59,001 nt of DNA from a virus. Below the pieces are notes generated by a model. That model did no database searches and had not been told where the DNA came from. It saw only the letters and a list, made by a program, of their open reading frames with translations. Within the stretch, counting starts at the first letter, position 1; each line of letters starts with the position of its first letter. Below are positions 44,336-51,793 of the stretch, piece by piece. The stretch spans positions 1 to 59,001 of the IMG/VR virus record IMGVR_UViG_3300011114_000654, one strand, 5' to 3'. The translations under genes and the position numbers were made by a program.

Positions 44336-44475
44336 CAGATGTACCATCCCTTGTCATCCTGTGTTTTCTTTACAGGAATGTTTCTACGAATGCAGTGTAA
44401 TTCATATGCAGTATACATACACGCACTTGCAACTAAAAATGCGAGTGTACCAAAGTAAATATCTGTAAGTCTCAC
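44335..44475 (-). CDS. Small membrane protein between terminase and portal, 46 aa
   Basis: The GTG start at 44475 overlaps the terminase stop (GTGA), with GGAAGGAAAG 7-9 nt upstream, and the stop overlaps the portal start (TGATG). Residues 4-22 (TDIYFGTLAFLVASACMYT) are hydrophobic, followed by a basic stretch (CIRRNIPVKKTQDDKGW). One membrane helix is likely. Such a gene is unexpected here; it could couple packaging proteins to the membrane, or act in lysis. Confidence 0.6.
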   Translation of the reverse strand: MRLTDIYFGTLAFLVASACMYTAYELHCIRRNIPVKKTQDDKGWYI

Positions 44476-46214
44476 AGGTAATCTTTCCTTCCGTATCCAT
44501 CATCTGCCCACAAAGGTTTCCAAGTTTTCATGTCAGAAGTTTCTGGGCATTGAACAGGATATTCACGCCACATCAATCCATATCTAAATGAGTCAATAGC
44601 GTGGTCGCTACGTGTACCACCATCAATATCTTCAGGGTCTCGTGGGTCTGCCATCGTTTTACCTAACTCACGTATCAAGTTAGGGCAAGCATCACGCACT
44701 ATACGTATCTTAGGCTTAACCTTGTCACCTTCAACCCTTGATGCCATCAACCATTCCTTGACACGTCTCCATCCAGCCTTACGGTCCTTAACCGCACGTA
44801 CACAAGGCAATCCCTTCTTCCACCAAATCTCAACAGGATACTCACCAATACGTTGTGCAGGATTCTCAGGTGGGAAAGTATTAGCCCAGTCAAAGGCAAT
44901 AGCCTCTAACTTCGTATTCCATTTACCTTCTTTGAATCGTCTATCAGATGCCTCAGCCAACTTAAACTTCTCCAATAGGAGAAGAGCGTTCTCAGCTTGT
45001 TTACTTGACACATGACCTGCTTCATAGAACTCACCTATAACGTAGATGTTTTCTTTTTCATCAGAACAGTAAAGAATGAATGCAGCTGGTGAACCTGTAC
45101 CAAAGTCGTGACTTGCCCAATATCTCCACCAAGGCTGAGTTTCAACAGAATCTACTACGTGCCAAGGCTCTCCATCTGGACCATATTCCTTGAAGTCAGA
45201 GAAGAACTTACCTCCAACACCAACTTCATGCTGGCACTCACGCAAGAATGCAATGATGCCAAAGTCATCTATCTCTCTCTGGCAAACATCAAGAGACTTG
45301 TGGTCCCAGTTAGCTTCACCACTTTGAATCTTGTAACCCGTACGACCATCCTCTTTCTCAACAGGGACGTACTCTAGGTTTTCAATAGCAGGAACGATAG
45401 GTGATTGGATTCTGTTCTGTAACATATCTAACTCACCATTTAAAACACGACTCATTACTGAGTTAGCGTGAATCTTATTCTGCACAAAAACTATTGCACA
45501 ATCAGTACTCTTCGCTGGGAGAATAGTCTGAGTGATAGTCTGAATCTTCTTTTCAACTCTATTAACAGAGTCATCAAGCTCATCAATATCGTCCAAGATA
45601 ATCATGTCAGGACGAAGGTTGTCTAACTTTACACCACGTGCGCCGGTATCAAGTCCGAACGCCAAGATATTGAATCCGTTAGACGTACGTAACTTTTCAG
45701 CATTCCAACCCCTAGAGTATCCATACTTGTTTATGGCTCTCTCAATGCCACACTTCTCCATCGTGTTCGCAATATCTGCAACGTGACGGTTGGCAGCATC
45801 CTGCGTTGAACACACATAAAGAAGAAATCGCCTAGTAGCCTTGACTGCAATACGACTAGAGATAAGTTCCATCGTAGTAGACTTGCCACCACCACGAAAC
45901 CAACACTCTATAAGTGCAGGTGGAGGATTACCAGCCTCTATACCTTCAGCCCATTCCCAAGCACGAATGTGATGCCTTGCTAATGGTGCAGATGCAGCAT
46001 GAGGGGCAAACTTACGTAACCACTTTTGATAATCTAACTCCGAACCATCAATAGCATATGCCCTTGATTCAAAGCCACCACCATCAATTACGTCATCAAA
46101 CTTCTCTTGCATTGCTTCAAGCAACGCTACAGATAACGGCTTATTCGGTCGGATGAACTTCCTCAGTGCCTTGGGAGTTATCTTGGTATTCACCTGACTC
46201 TTCTGCTGCGCCAT
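44472..46214 (-). CDS. terL: Terminase large subunit, 580 aa
   Basis: Packaging ATPase and nuclease. Walker A is CWFRGGGKSTTMEL (about 105-118), Walker B MIILDDIDELDD, and the C-terminal RNase-H-like nuclease region contains WASHDFGTGSPAAFILY and a GGTRSDHAIDSFRYGL segment with an acidic residue. It overlaps the small-subunit gene by 74 nt and is read from ATG 46214. The family type (headful or cohesive end) cannot be decided here. Confidence 0.93.
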   Translation of the reverse strand: MAQQKSQVNTKITPKALRKFIRPNKPLSVALLEAMQEKFDDVIDGGGFESRAYAIDGSELDYQKWLRKFAPHAASAPLARHHIRAWEWAEGIEAGNPPPALIECWFRGGGKSTTMELISSRIAVKATRRFLLYVCSTQDAANRHVADIANTMEKCGIERAINKYGYSRGWNAEKLRTSNGFNILAFGLDTGARGVKLDNLRPDMIILDDIDELDDSVNRVEKKIQTITQTILPAKSTDCAIVFVQNKIHANSVMSRVLNGELDMLQNRIQSPIVPAIENLEYVPVEKEDGRTGYKIQSGEANWDHKSLDVCQREIDDFGIIAFLRECQHEVGVGGKFFSDFKEYGPDGEPWHVVDSVETQPWWRYWASHDFGTGSPAAFILYCSDEKENIYVIGEFYEAGHVSSKQAENALLLLEKFKLAEASDRRFKEGKWNTKLEAIAFDWANTFPPENPAQRIGEYPVEIWWKKGLPCVRAVKDRKAGWRRVKEWLMASRVEGDKVKPKIRIVRDACPNLIRELGKTMADPRDPEDIDGGTRSDHAIDSFRYGLMWREYPVQCPETSDMKTWKPLWADDGYGRKDYL

Positions 46215-47007
46215 CTATTACCTCGGCATCTATAATTTCTTCTTCATATGACTGCTTGTAAACAGTCAACAGTTTGCCAATGCCAGCCTTGATTCCTTGT
46301 CTCTCATCGGAGTTGCTTACAGTACGATTAATTACGTTTACTATCTGCATGACAAGACTGAATGCTTGGTCTACTTCCAGAGTATATGCCTTTTGATGCA
46401 TCAACCGTTGTTCTGTTTCAACGATATCAGTACGTCGTTCAATGAGTTCAAGGACATCCTTTGATGCCGCAAACTCACTCAACGTATGACTAATAGCCTT
46501 GCCTAACTCATCAAACAGTTCCCAAAAATCCTCTTGGTATTTGTGGTCAGCACAAGACTTATACATCTCCTGAATCTTCTTGTATTGGTCAAGACTAACA
46601 CCTTCAGCAGCTGCTTCTGCTCTTATGTCTAGAAGAGCGGTGATATATGCAGTGTCATCTCGCAAAGACCAAAGTTCAGGGTCATCTCTAAGCTTGTCAA
46701 TGCGGTCAAGCATCTTCTTGCCAACATTACGGAATCTACCTTGGTTACTACTTTGGAGTCCTGTATTGAATAACAACGAATTGGTATTGGCTGGTTTTGG
46801 TACACCGCCGTGCTTTATACAAAATGCACTTCCCTTGACTGCAATGTTTCGACACTTCCACGCTTTAGAACCTTGTGCAACCTCTGCGTCACAACACCTA
46901 ATTAATGTTCCGTTACGTGTCTTATAGCGGACGCCATCCGTTTCAGTAATAGGGTCAGTTATTTCTAACCCACCCTTCTGAAGGAACATCTTACGCTTAT
47001 CTGTCAA
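46141..47007 (-). CDS. Probable terminase small subunit, 288 aa (TTG start)
   Basis: Located directly upstream of the large subunit. The segment CRNIAVKGSAFCIKHGGVPKPANTN is the zinc-knuckle-like HGG motif found in terminase small subunits and related phage proteins. A long helical middle (residues 100-230) and an acidic tail follow. The start is the TTG at 47007 (SD AAAGGTG about 10 nt upstream); the next ATG (46989) has no SD. Divergent from a leaderless gene across a 36-bp gap. Confidence 0.7.
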   Translation of the reverse strand: MTDKRKMFLQKGGLEITDPITETDGVRYKTRNGTLIRCCDAEVAQGSKAWKCRNIAVKGSAFCIKHGGVPKPANTNSLLFNTGLQSSNQGRFRNVGKKMLDRIDKLRDDPELWSLRDDTAYITALLDIRAEAAAEGVSLDQYKKIQEMYKSCADHKYQEDFWELFDELGKAISHTLSEFAASKDVLELIERRTDIVETEQRLMHQKAYTLEVDQAFSLVMQIVNVINRTVSNSDERQGIKAGIGKLLTVYKQSYEEEIIDAEVIDGAAEESGEYQDNSQGTEEVHPTE

Positions 47008-47031
47008 TTGTAGTTAGCACCTTTACCAGTG

Positions 47032-47037
47032 TATAAT
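47032..47037 (+). promoter_or_regulatory. Leaderless promoter -10 box TATAAT
   Basis: TATAAT (47032-47037) is followed by exactly 6 nt and the ATG at 47044, so the transcript would begin at the start codon. A weak -35 (TTGTAG, 47008-47013, 18-bp spacer) is present. The palindromic TATA core (TGTATAATTC / GAATTATACA) may also serve the minus-strand packaging operon. Confidence 0.65.
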
Positions 47038-47043
47038 TCCATT

Positions 47044-47304
47044 ATGTCGCATGAACAGGTAGAACACTACCGCAAGAGTAATATTCAGCCATTAGATGTA
47101 ATCGTTGACTGGGACCTAGACTTCTGTTTAGGTAATATTATCAAGTACATAGGACGGGCTGGCAAAAAGAAAAGTGCCTCCGAACAAGATGACTTGCAGA
47201 AGGCACTCTGGTATTTAGTGTTTGAGATTACTAAGTCAACATCTGTTGCTGACAATATTGTTATAGCAGTATCTGCTATTCCATCCCAAGAAAACGACGA
47301 ATAG
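47044..47304 (+). CDS. DUF3310 protein, 86 aa
   Basis: HYRKSNIQPLDVIVDWDLDFCLGNIIKYIGRAGKK followed by DDLQKALWYLVFEI is the DUF3310 pattern (often labelled nucleotide kinase in phages, without proof). The ATG at 47044 is chosen over the GTG at 47029 because the -10 box ends 6 nt before it, implying leaderless translation. The 3' end overlaps the convergent gene at 47276 by 29 nt. Confidence 0.85.
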   Translation: MSHEQVEHYRKSNIQPLDVIVDWDLDFCLGNIIKYIGRAGKKKSASEQDDLQKALWYLVFEITKSTSVADNIVIAVSAIPSQENDE

Positions 47305-48352
47305 GCTTACGCATTCCAGTTGGGTCAGTAGGCGTCATAGGTTTATTTGCATTTGCAGCACGTTCCCTTGCCTGTTTTTCAGACGCAAGATAATCATTCA
47401 ACTTAGCACGACCAGCAGGATTGATTGCTGACAGTTGAGTCTTCTGCCAATCATCGTAATATGCTAGAGCCGCACGTTTCATGTCATCTGACATACCCCT
47501 AAACTTTTCAGTACCCTGCATAAGCTTACGAGCTTCCCCAAAGTTACGACCCTTACTGATAAGGTCAACTGCATATCCAGTCAAGTCTTCAATTGGCTTG
47601 TATTTGCCCTTTAGACCTGTCATATGTGTTTCGTGCTTACCATTACCACTAGGAGTTACATAACCCATAGTTTCGGAATTGCCCATTCCGGTTTGCATAC
47701 CCTGCTTCATTTTAAATCGACGTGTAGCTGCTTCTTCTAGCCTAAGTTTTTCAAGCTCAGGAAACTCTCCTGATGCTTTTTGTGTTGCCGCAACAACTGC
47801 AATTGGAAGTGCGGCTTTAGCACCACTCATTACCATTTGGTTTCCGGCACTACGAGCAAGCGCAGCGGGAAGTTGATTGACCGCAGTTTGAACAGCGGCT
47901 CTACCACCCTGCTTGACCATTTCACCGGCACCACGTGTAGCAAGTTCACCAACACTACGCTTAACCATCTCACCGCCAGCACGTGTAGCGAGTTCTCCGG
48001 CAGGACGTTTCACTATTTCACCAGCAGCACGTGTTGCAAGTTCACCAGCTGGACGCTTGACCATCTCACCACTTGCACGACGAGCGATGTCACCAGCCTC
48101 ACGCTTTACAAGCTCACCACTAGCACGTGTAGCAATTTCAGCAGGTGCTGAACGTACTAATGCCTTTGACAATTCACTTGTAGCATTTCCAACAATACCG
48201 GGGTCACGCAGACGCATCGTCTGTTGCCATTGACGTGCAGCGTTTAGCGTACGAGTAGTACCCGCTTTATCAGGAACAATACCAGGGTTATTACTCCTCA
48301 TAGTTGCCTGAAAGCGTTTAGCCGCACTCAGATTAGGAGATGCGCCAGCCAT
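47276..48352 (-). CDS. Octapeptide-repeat protein, 358 aa
   Basis: Residues about 66-150 are at least nine tandem octapeptides of the form xxGE-hydrophobic-A/V-T/K-R (ASGELVKR, EAGDIARR, ASGEMVKR, PAGELATR and so on), alternating two flavours so the true period is 16 residues. A hydrophobic Ala-rich stretch (170-195) and a helical C-terminal domain follow. It resembles a structural or internal scaffold protein; no known family. First gene of a minus-strand cluster of small proteins. Confidence 0.7.
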   Translation of the reverse strand: MAGASPNLSAAKRFQATMRSNNPGIVPDKAGTTRTLNAARQWQQTMRLRDPGIVGNATSELSKALVRSAPAEIATRASGELVKREAGDIARRASGEMVKRPAGELATRAAGEIVKRPAGELATRAGGEMVKRSVGELATRGAGEMVKQGGRAAVQTAVNQLPAALARSAGNQMVMSGAKAALPIAVVAATQKASGEFPELEKLRLEEAATRRFKMKQGMQTGMGNSETMGYVTPSGNGKHETHMTGLKGKYKPIEDLTGYAVDLISKGRNFGEARKLMQGTEKFRGMSDDMKRAALAYYDDWQKTQLSAINPAGRAKLNDYLASEKQARERAANANKPMTPTDPTGMRKPIRRFLGME

Positions 48353-48561
48353 TACTTCTTACCTTTTTTGGTAAAGCGATGTTCTTTCATTTCGCCTTTC
48401 ACCATACTTTTAACTGAAGACGGTCGTTTACCATATTCCTTGGTTTCAGCCTTCATTACTGCGGATGTTGATTTCATAGGTTTTTTATGTTCACCTGACT
48501 CAACACCCATCATCTTTGACATAGACATAGCACCCTTTGGATAGGGCATTCCCATTGGCAT
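48352..48561 (-). CDS. Small Met/Lys/His-rich protein, 69 aa
   Basis: Three units with the core M-x-x-E-x-x-E-H/Y, spaced about 19 residues (MGVESGEH, MKAETKEY, VKGEMKEH), separated by KKP- or KRP-type stretches. The same unit occurs three times in the protein at 49043-49315. Basic overall. Function unknown; a virion or DNA-associated small protein is possible. Confidence 0.65.
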   Translation of the reverse strand: MPMGMPYPKGAMSMSKMMGVESGEHKKPMKSTSAVMKAETKEYGKRPSSVKSMVKGEMKEHRFTKKGKK

Positions 48562-48563
48562 AG

Positions 48564-49040
48564 TTATTTTCCTTTTTTCCCAACACCCATAGCCATAGAT
48601 AAAACTGACTGACCAGCATAACTTGGATACTTCAAAGAACTTCTTGCTTGAGATGTATACTTACCGTACTTGTTACTCTCAAGATTTTTAATTGCCGCAA
48701 CAGCATTTTCTCTTGCAGCTTTTACACCACGTTGCATAATTGGAATTTGGTCAGCATTTTCTTTGCGAGTCATAAAATTAGCCATATTCTCACGAACATT
48801 TTTTGATAATGGCTTTACATCTTTAGATGACTCATACGTACTGACTAAATTATTAGCTGCATCAACATATCTAGCACCAGCTCGTTGACCGAGCATATCT
48901 GCTTTATATTCGCCTTCTTCACCCTTGCCAATTTTACCTAGTTGTTCTTTTTTGACATATGAGTCATTATTACCAGCACTGCCTTGAAGTGCAGTTGTGC
49001 CATACTTATTACTGTTAGTTTTAACTTGTGCCTTAGCCAC
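48564..49040 (-). CDS. Hypothetical protein, 158 aa
   Basis: Unknown, with a Lys/Gly/Asn-rich N-terminus (residues 1-45), a helical middle (KNVRENMANFMTRKENAD) and a C-terminus YPSYAGQSVLSMAMGVGKKGK. It lies 2 nt from each neighbour in a cluster of small basic proteins. No motif recognised. Confidence 0.65.
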   Translation of the reverse strand: MAKAQVKTNSNKYGTTALQGSAGNNDSYVKKEQLGKIGKGEEGEYKADMLGQRAGARYVDAANNLVSTYESSKDVKPLSKNVRENMANFMTRKENADQIPIMQRGVKAARENAVAAIKNLESNKYGKYTSQARSSLKYPSYAGQSVLSMAMGVGKKGK

Positions 49041-49042
49041 AG

Positions 49043-49315
49043 TTACTTCCTTTTCTTGTAAATAGCAGTAGCCTTTGCTTCCTGCTCTCGACTTGCTTTG
49101 ATTACCAACTCACCTTCAGCGTTAGAATGTTCTGAGTACTCAGCTTCCATTGCTCGTCGCATAGTCGGGCGATTGCCTAACTTATGCTCACGTTGCTCCA
49201 TTTTCAGAAGCTCCGTTTTAGTAGGTGCTTTCTTAAGGTTATGTTCCTTCGTTTCTATGTTCATCAAAGTCCCCATAGAAAGATGGTTCATATGCTTGTT
49301 CATCTCGTTCAGCAT
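49043..49315 (-). CDS. Small basic repeat protein, 90 aa
   Basis: Carries the same M-x-x-E-x-x-E-H unit as the 69-aa protein at 48352 (MNIETKEH, MEQREH, EAEYSEH), so the two are related. The remainder is basic and helical (IKASREQEAKATAIYKKRK). The ATG at 49315 immediately follows the stop of the upstream 57-aa gene, with AAGG as SD. Confidence 0.6.
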   Translation of the reverse strand: MLNEMNKHMNHLSMGTLMNIETKEHNLKKAPTKTELLKMEQREHKLGNRPTMRRAMEAEYSEHSNAEGELVIKASREQEAKATAIYKKRK

Positions 49316-49489
49316 TTACTTAGCCTTACCTAGGACTTTCTTTAGTCTAGGGTTCTTCGCCTTGGCGGCAGGACTAGCCTTACGTGCAGAAGTTGCAAGA
49401 ATGGCACCAGCACTATCCATAGAGATTCCTTGCTTTTTAGCAATCTCTGCTTGAACTACTTTGAATCCACGATGCGCTTTAGTTTTCAT
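49316..49489 (-). CDS. Small basic protein, 57 aa
   Basis: MKTKAHRGFKVVQAEIAKK, then GISMDSAGAILATSARKAS, ending NPRLKKVLGKAK. This pattern (HRGFK..Q..IA..qgis...A.AILA..aR.AS..AK..NP.L.kv) is familiar from small phage proteins of unknown function that accompany structural clusters. No SD of note is visible upstream; its stop (TAA) is directly followed by the ATG of the next gene. Confidence 0.7.
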   Translation of the reverse strand: MKTKAHRGFKVVQAEIAKKQGISMDSAGAILATSARKASPAAKAKNPRLKKVLGKAK

Positions 49490-49499
49490 TCGTACCTCA

Positions 49500-49748
49500 C
49501 TAACAATTCCAAGCCCGTAAAGACTTATTGATTCTACTGTTAGGGTCTTTTGCTACTTCAGGCGATGTGTTCTTCTCACGCATTCCAGTCATACGACTAC
49601 AGAATGATTTACGGCGAGCAGCATCTTTTGGCGTTTTAGGCTTAGGAGCTGGTGGCTTCAAGTTAGCACCCGTAGTCTTCTTGAAATGCGCTCTACCAGC
49701 TGCATTCAATCCACCCTTGGGGTTCTGATATTTCTTTACGACGCCCAT
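49500..49748 (-). CDS. DUF6321-like small protein, 82 aa (leaderless)
   Basis: GGLNAAGRAHFKKTTGANLKPP, ARRKSFCSRMTGMREKNT and DPNSRINKSLRAWNC match the DUF6321 pattern, a short basic protein common in aquatic phages, role unknown. The -10 box TACAAT (minus strand, plus coordinates 49755-49760) stands exactly 6 nt before the ATG, so the message should be leaderless. It heads the minus-strand cluster 47.3-49.7 kb. Confidence 0.8.
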   Translation of the reverse strand: MGVVKKYQNPKGGLNAAGRAHFKKTTGANLKPPAPKPKTPKDAARRKSFCSRMTGMREKNTSPEVAKDPNSRINKSLRAWNC

Positions 49749-49754
49749 AATCGG

Positions 49755-49800
49755 ATTGTAACGTATATGCTATCTAATGCATACCTGATAAACTTGTCAT
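49755..49800. promoter_or_regulatory. Divergent leaderless promoter pair
   Basis: The 52-bp gap between two start codons contains a minus-strand -10 TACAAT (49755-49760) 6 nt before ATG 49748, and a plus-strand -10 TAAACT (49789-49794) 6 nt before ATG 49801. Both give transcripts starting at the ATG. No SD sequence is seen for either gene. Confidence 0.6.
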
Positions 49801-50160
49801 ATGGCACAAAAATTAATCACTTCAACTGATGACCCTTTGTACATCAATGCAATCGTACACCTAGCCAACCTTCTCGATGAACGTACATTTGGGACACCTA
49901 TGGGTGTATCCCCTAAATGGAAAGAGAAGTTTATGGGAAAGCAATATTGTGAAGATGGATGCATTAATGGACGTTGTCCTGGTCATACACTCATCTGCAA
50001 TCTAGGGACAATCGTAAAGCATCCAACATACTCATTCTTTGTATTTCATAGGGAAGATTACTCAAACGGTAAAAATCAAAGCGTGATTTACTTCTATGAA
50101 GATGAGGCAAAGGCTGAAACGCAGTTCAACACACTAAAGAGGAGAGCAAGGGATGTATGA
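49801..50160 (+). CDS. Hypothetical Cys-cluster protein, 119 aa (leaderless)
   Basis: Unknown. Residues 49-68 carry four cysteines and a His (CEDGCINGRCPGHTLIC), likely a small zinc-binding knuckle; the C-terminus is charged and helical. TAAACT lies 6 nt before the ATG and there is no SD, indicating leaderless translation. It overlaps the downstream LuxR-type gene by 8 nt, so the pair may be a regulator and cofactor. Confidence 0.65.
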   Translation: MAQKLITSTDDPLYINAIVHLANLLDERTFGTPMGVSPKWKEKFMGKQYCEDGCINGRCPGHTLICNLGTIVKHPTYSFFVFHREDYSNGKNQSVIYFYEDEAKAETQFNTLKRRARDV

Positions 50161-50386
50161 CAACCTAACGCCTAAAGAGCATACGATTTTGAATCTTATG
50201 GCAATAGAGCGCATGACCGTAAATGAAATAGGTGAGAAACTACTCATCTCTAAACGGACTGTCCATTATCATCTTCAGAACATCTACAAGAAACAGGGCT
50301 ATGAACCTAATGCTAGGTCTCAGATGAAGCTTGCCCTTGAATATGCAGATTATGTATCAAAGCAACTTGCCAACAAAGAAGACTAA
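50153..50386 (+). CDS. LuxR/GerE-type HTH regulator, 77 aa
   Basis: LTPKEHTILNLMAIERMTVNEIGEKLLISKRTVHYHLQNIYKKQGYEPNARSQMKLAL (quoted in parts: LTPKEHTIL, ISKRTVHYHLQNIYKKQG, ARSQMKLAL) is the full GerE helix-turn-helix. No receiver or sensory domain is present. Standing alone between structural clusters on the opposite strand, it could act as a phage transcription regulator. Followed by a terminator-like hairpin. Confidence 0.82.
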   Translation: MYDNLTPKEHTILNLMAIERMTVNEIGEKLLISKRTVHYHLQNIYKKQGYEPNARSQMKLALEYADYVSKQLANKED

Positions 50387-50441
50387 GGTATAATCCTACT
50401 GTCTGATACCTACCTACCTTACCTTTCAGGCAACCTATCCA

Positions 50442-50470
50442 GAGCCAGTCGTACTCCCAGCGGCTGGCTC
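50442..50470. terminator. Probable bidirectional terminator hairpin
   Basis: GAGCCAG (50442-50448) pairs with CTGGCTC (50464-50470). The loop is 15 nt. CTCCTTATTT follows on the plus strand. It lies between convergent genes (50153 + and 50475 -), which supports a terminator role although the U-tract is short. Confidence 0.6.
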
Positions 50471-50474
50471 CTCC

Positions 50475-50705
50475 TTATTTAGGTTCATCAACCGAGATTA
50501 TCTCAACACCATCTATCTCAGATAACCTGAATATTGAAAGGTACTTTGATAATTCGTGTTTATCTAGGGACGATATTTCTACATCCCTTTCACTGAGCCA
50601 TTCAGTAAGCTCTTTATATTCTCTGTATGCACCAAGCATATTCAAACCATAACTAACAAGTGCGTATATGGCAAACCCGACGCATACAAAGAATATGTTA
50701 TCCAT
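50475..50705 (-). CDS. Small membrane protein, 76 aa
   Basis: ATG 50705 is chosen for AGGA 8 nt upstream and because it clears the dUTPase gene; extension to 50732 would overlap it. Residues 3-24 (NIFFVCVGFAIYALVSYGLNML) form a membrane helix, followed by a charged soluble tail (YKELTEWLSERDVEISSLDKHE). Function unknown. Confidence 0.65.
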   Translation of the reverse strand: MDNIFFVCVGFAIYALVSYGLNMLGAYREYKELTEWLSERDVEISSLDKHELSKYLSIFRLSEIDGVEIISVDEPK

Positions 50706-50706
50706 C

Positions 50707-51135
50707 TTAGATTCCTGTAGAACCAAATCCACCAGTGCGTTCAGCGTCTGCTGTTACACGACTAAGAATACTCACATCACACTGTCCAAATAACAACTGA
50801 GCAATACGGTCACCCTTGTTAATCTGAAAGCGACCAGCATCAATACTGTTAGGGAATTTAGCGAGGATAACTTTGATTTCCTGCCGGTAGTCAGAATCAA
50901 TGATTCCGGGCGCATTGAGTACGAATACACCATACTTGGCAGCAAGACCCGACCTTGAGCAAACAAGGGCGTAGTGACCATCTGGGAGGTCTACAGACAC
51001 ACCTGTTGAGACCACCGTTACATCACCGTCTTCTACAACAGCATCATTCAATGCATAGAGGTCAAAACCAGCTGAACCGGCTGTAGCTCTTGTTGGTACC
51101 ACTGCATCTTTGTCGAGTAAATTAAACAACCTCAT
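50707..51135 (-). CDS. dut: dUTPase, 142 aa
   Basis: Hydrolyses dUTP to dUMP and PPi, lowering uracil in DNA and feeding ThyX. The trimeric dUTPase motifs are visible: AGFDLYAL (1), CSRSGLAAKYGVFVLNAPGIIDSDYRQ (2 and 3), KGDRIAQLLFGQ (4) and RTGGFGSTGI (5, the flexible C-terminal P-loop-like tail). Length is normal. The gene overlaps thyX by 14 nt, a natural pairing. Confidence 0.93.
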   Translation of the reverse strand: MRLFNLLDKDAVVPTRATAGSAGFDLYALNDAVVEDGDVTVVSTGVSVDLPDGHYALVCSRSGLAAKYGVFVLNAPGIIDSDYRQEIKVILAKFPNSIDAGRFQINKGDRIAQLLFGQCDVSILSRVTADAERTGGFGSTGI

Positions 51136-51778
51136 CTCCTTTGAGTTCTTCTACGATTTCTGCAAGCATTGGGAATTCAACCTGGAACTGTTCATATATC
51201 TTATTCGCCAAGTCTTCATGTTCACTCTGTGTACCGTTACCACGCCTTACGTCCATATAGTGAATCCAATCACGTAGACGTCCATTGGCATATAGCGTAG
51301 TGGGCGCACATTCAGGCAGTATGGCACGAGCGGTTTCCAGTGCAACGCCAGCTTCTACAAGTTTGTCATATGCGCTTTCAATCTGCTGAATTGCATTAGA
51401 AACAATGCTGTCAGCATAGAGTTGCATATCCAAAGGCAGCTCAATAGATGATTGCCTGTTGTACGGATGTTTGCCACGCATATTTGGAGGCGTGATTTCT
51501 TCTTTGACTTCTGCATATCTTTGACTAAACTCCTGAACCTTGATGGATGAATGCCTAATGAACTGTCGGCTCACCATTCTAGAAGTATGAATCTCTATTG
51601 TCCAGTTAGCCATCTCAAAGATTGACCAGTGTTTATGTTTGATGCAATATTTGATAAGTCGTTTATTTGCAGCGTCTGACCTATCGTTCTGATTGCTAGA
51701 GGAAACTCTTGCACAAAAACATATATGTTCTAGTGCGTTGGGGGTTTTCCAAACAGTACTTACTTTGTTCATGTTCAC
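51122..51778 (-). CDS. thyX: FAD-dependent thymidylate synthase, 218 aa
   Basis: Makes dTMP from dUMP using FAD and folate. The signature region reads RHSSIKVQEFSQRYAEV; the classical ThyX motif RHRxxSxxxxSxR is altered (third Arg is Ser, the first Ser is Lys) while QEFSQRY is intact. A helical C-terminal part (ARAILPECAPTTLYANGRLRDWIHYMDVR) fits the family well. GTG 51778 is 7 nt after a minus-strand TAGATT (-10); ATG 51772 is an alternative. Overlaps dut. Confidence 0.9.
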   Translation of the reverse strand: MNMNKVSTVWKTPNALEHICFCARVSSSNQNDRSDAANKRLIKYCIKHKHWSIFEMANWTIEIHTSRMVSRQFIRHSSIKVQEFSQRYAEVKEEITPPNMRGKHPYNRQSSIELPLDMQLYADSIVSNAIQQIESAYDKLVEAGVALETARAILPECAPTTLYANGRLRDWIHYMDVRRGNGTQSEHEDLANKIYEQFQVEFPMLAEIVEELKGDEVV

Positions 51779-51793
51779 CCTATAAAATCTATT
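51779..51793. promoter_or_regulatory. Overlapping divergent -10 boxes in a 15-bp gap
   Basis: Between thyX (GTG 51778, minus) and the gene at 51794 (plus) only 15 bp remain. The plus -10 TAAAAT (51783-51788) and the minus -10 TAGATT (51786-51791) overlap. RNA polymerase could bind in only one direction at a time, so the two genes may be expressed alternately. Both messages would be leaderless or nearly so. Confidence 0.5.

Noticed and set aside
41237-47007. Lysogeny module or integrase near the late genes
   Set aside because: No integrase, recombinase catalytic domain or repressor is seen; the HNH and HTH genes do not form a lysogeny cassette.
47029-47043. GTG at 47029 as the DUF3310 start
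   Set aside because: It overlaps the -10 box TATAAT (47032-47037), so the transcript could not include it.
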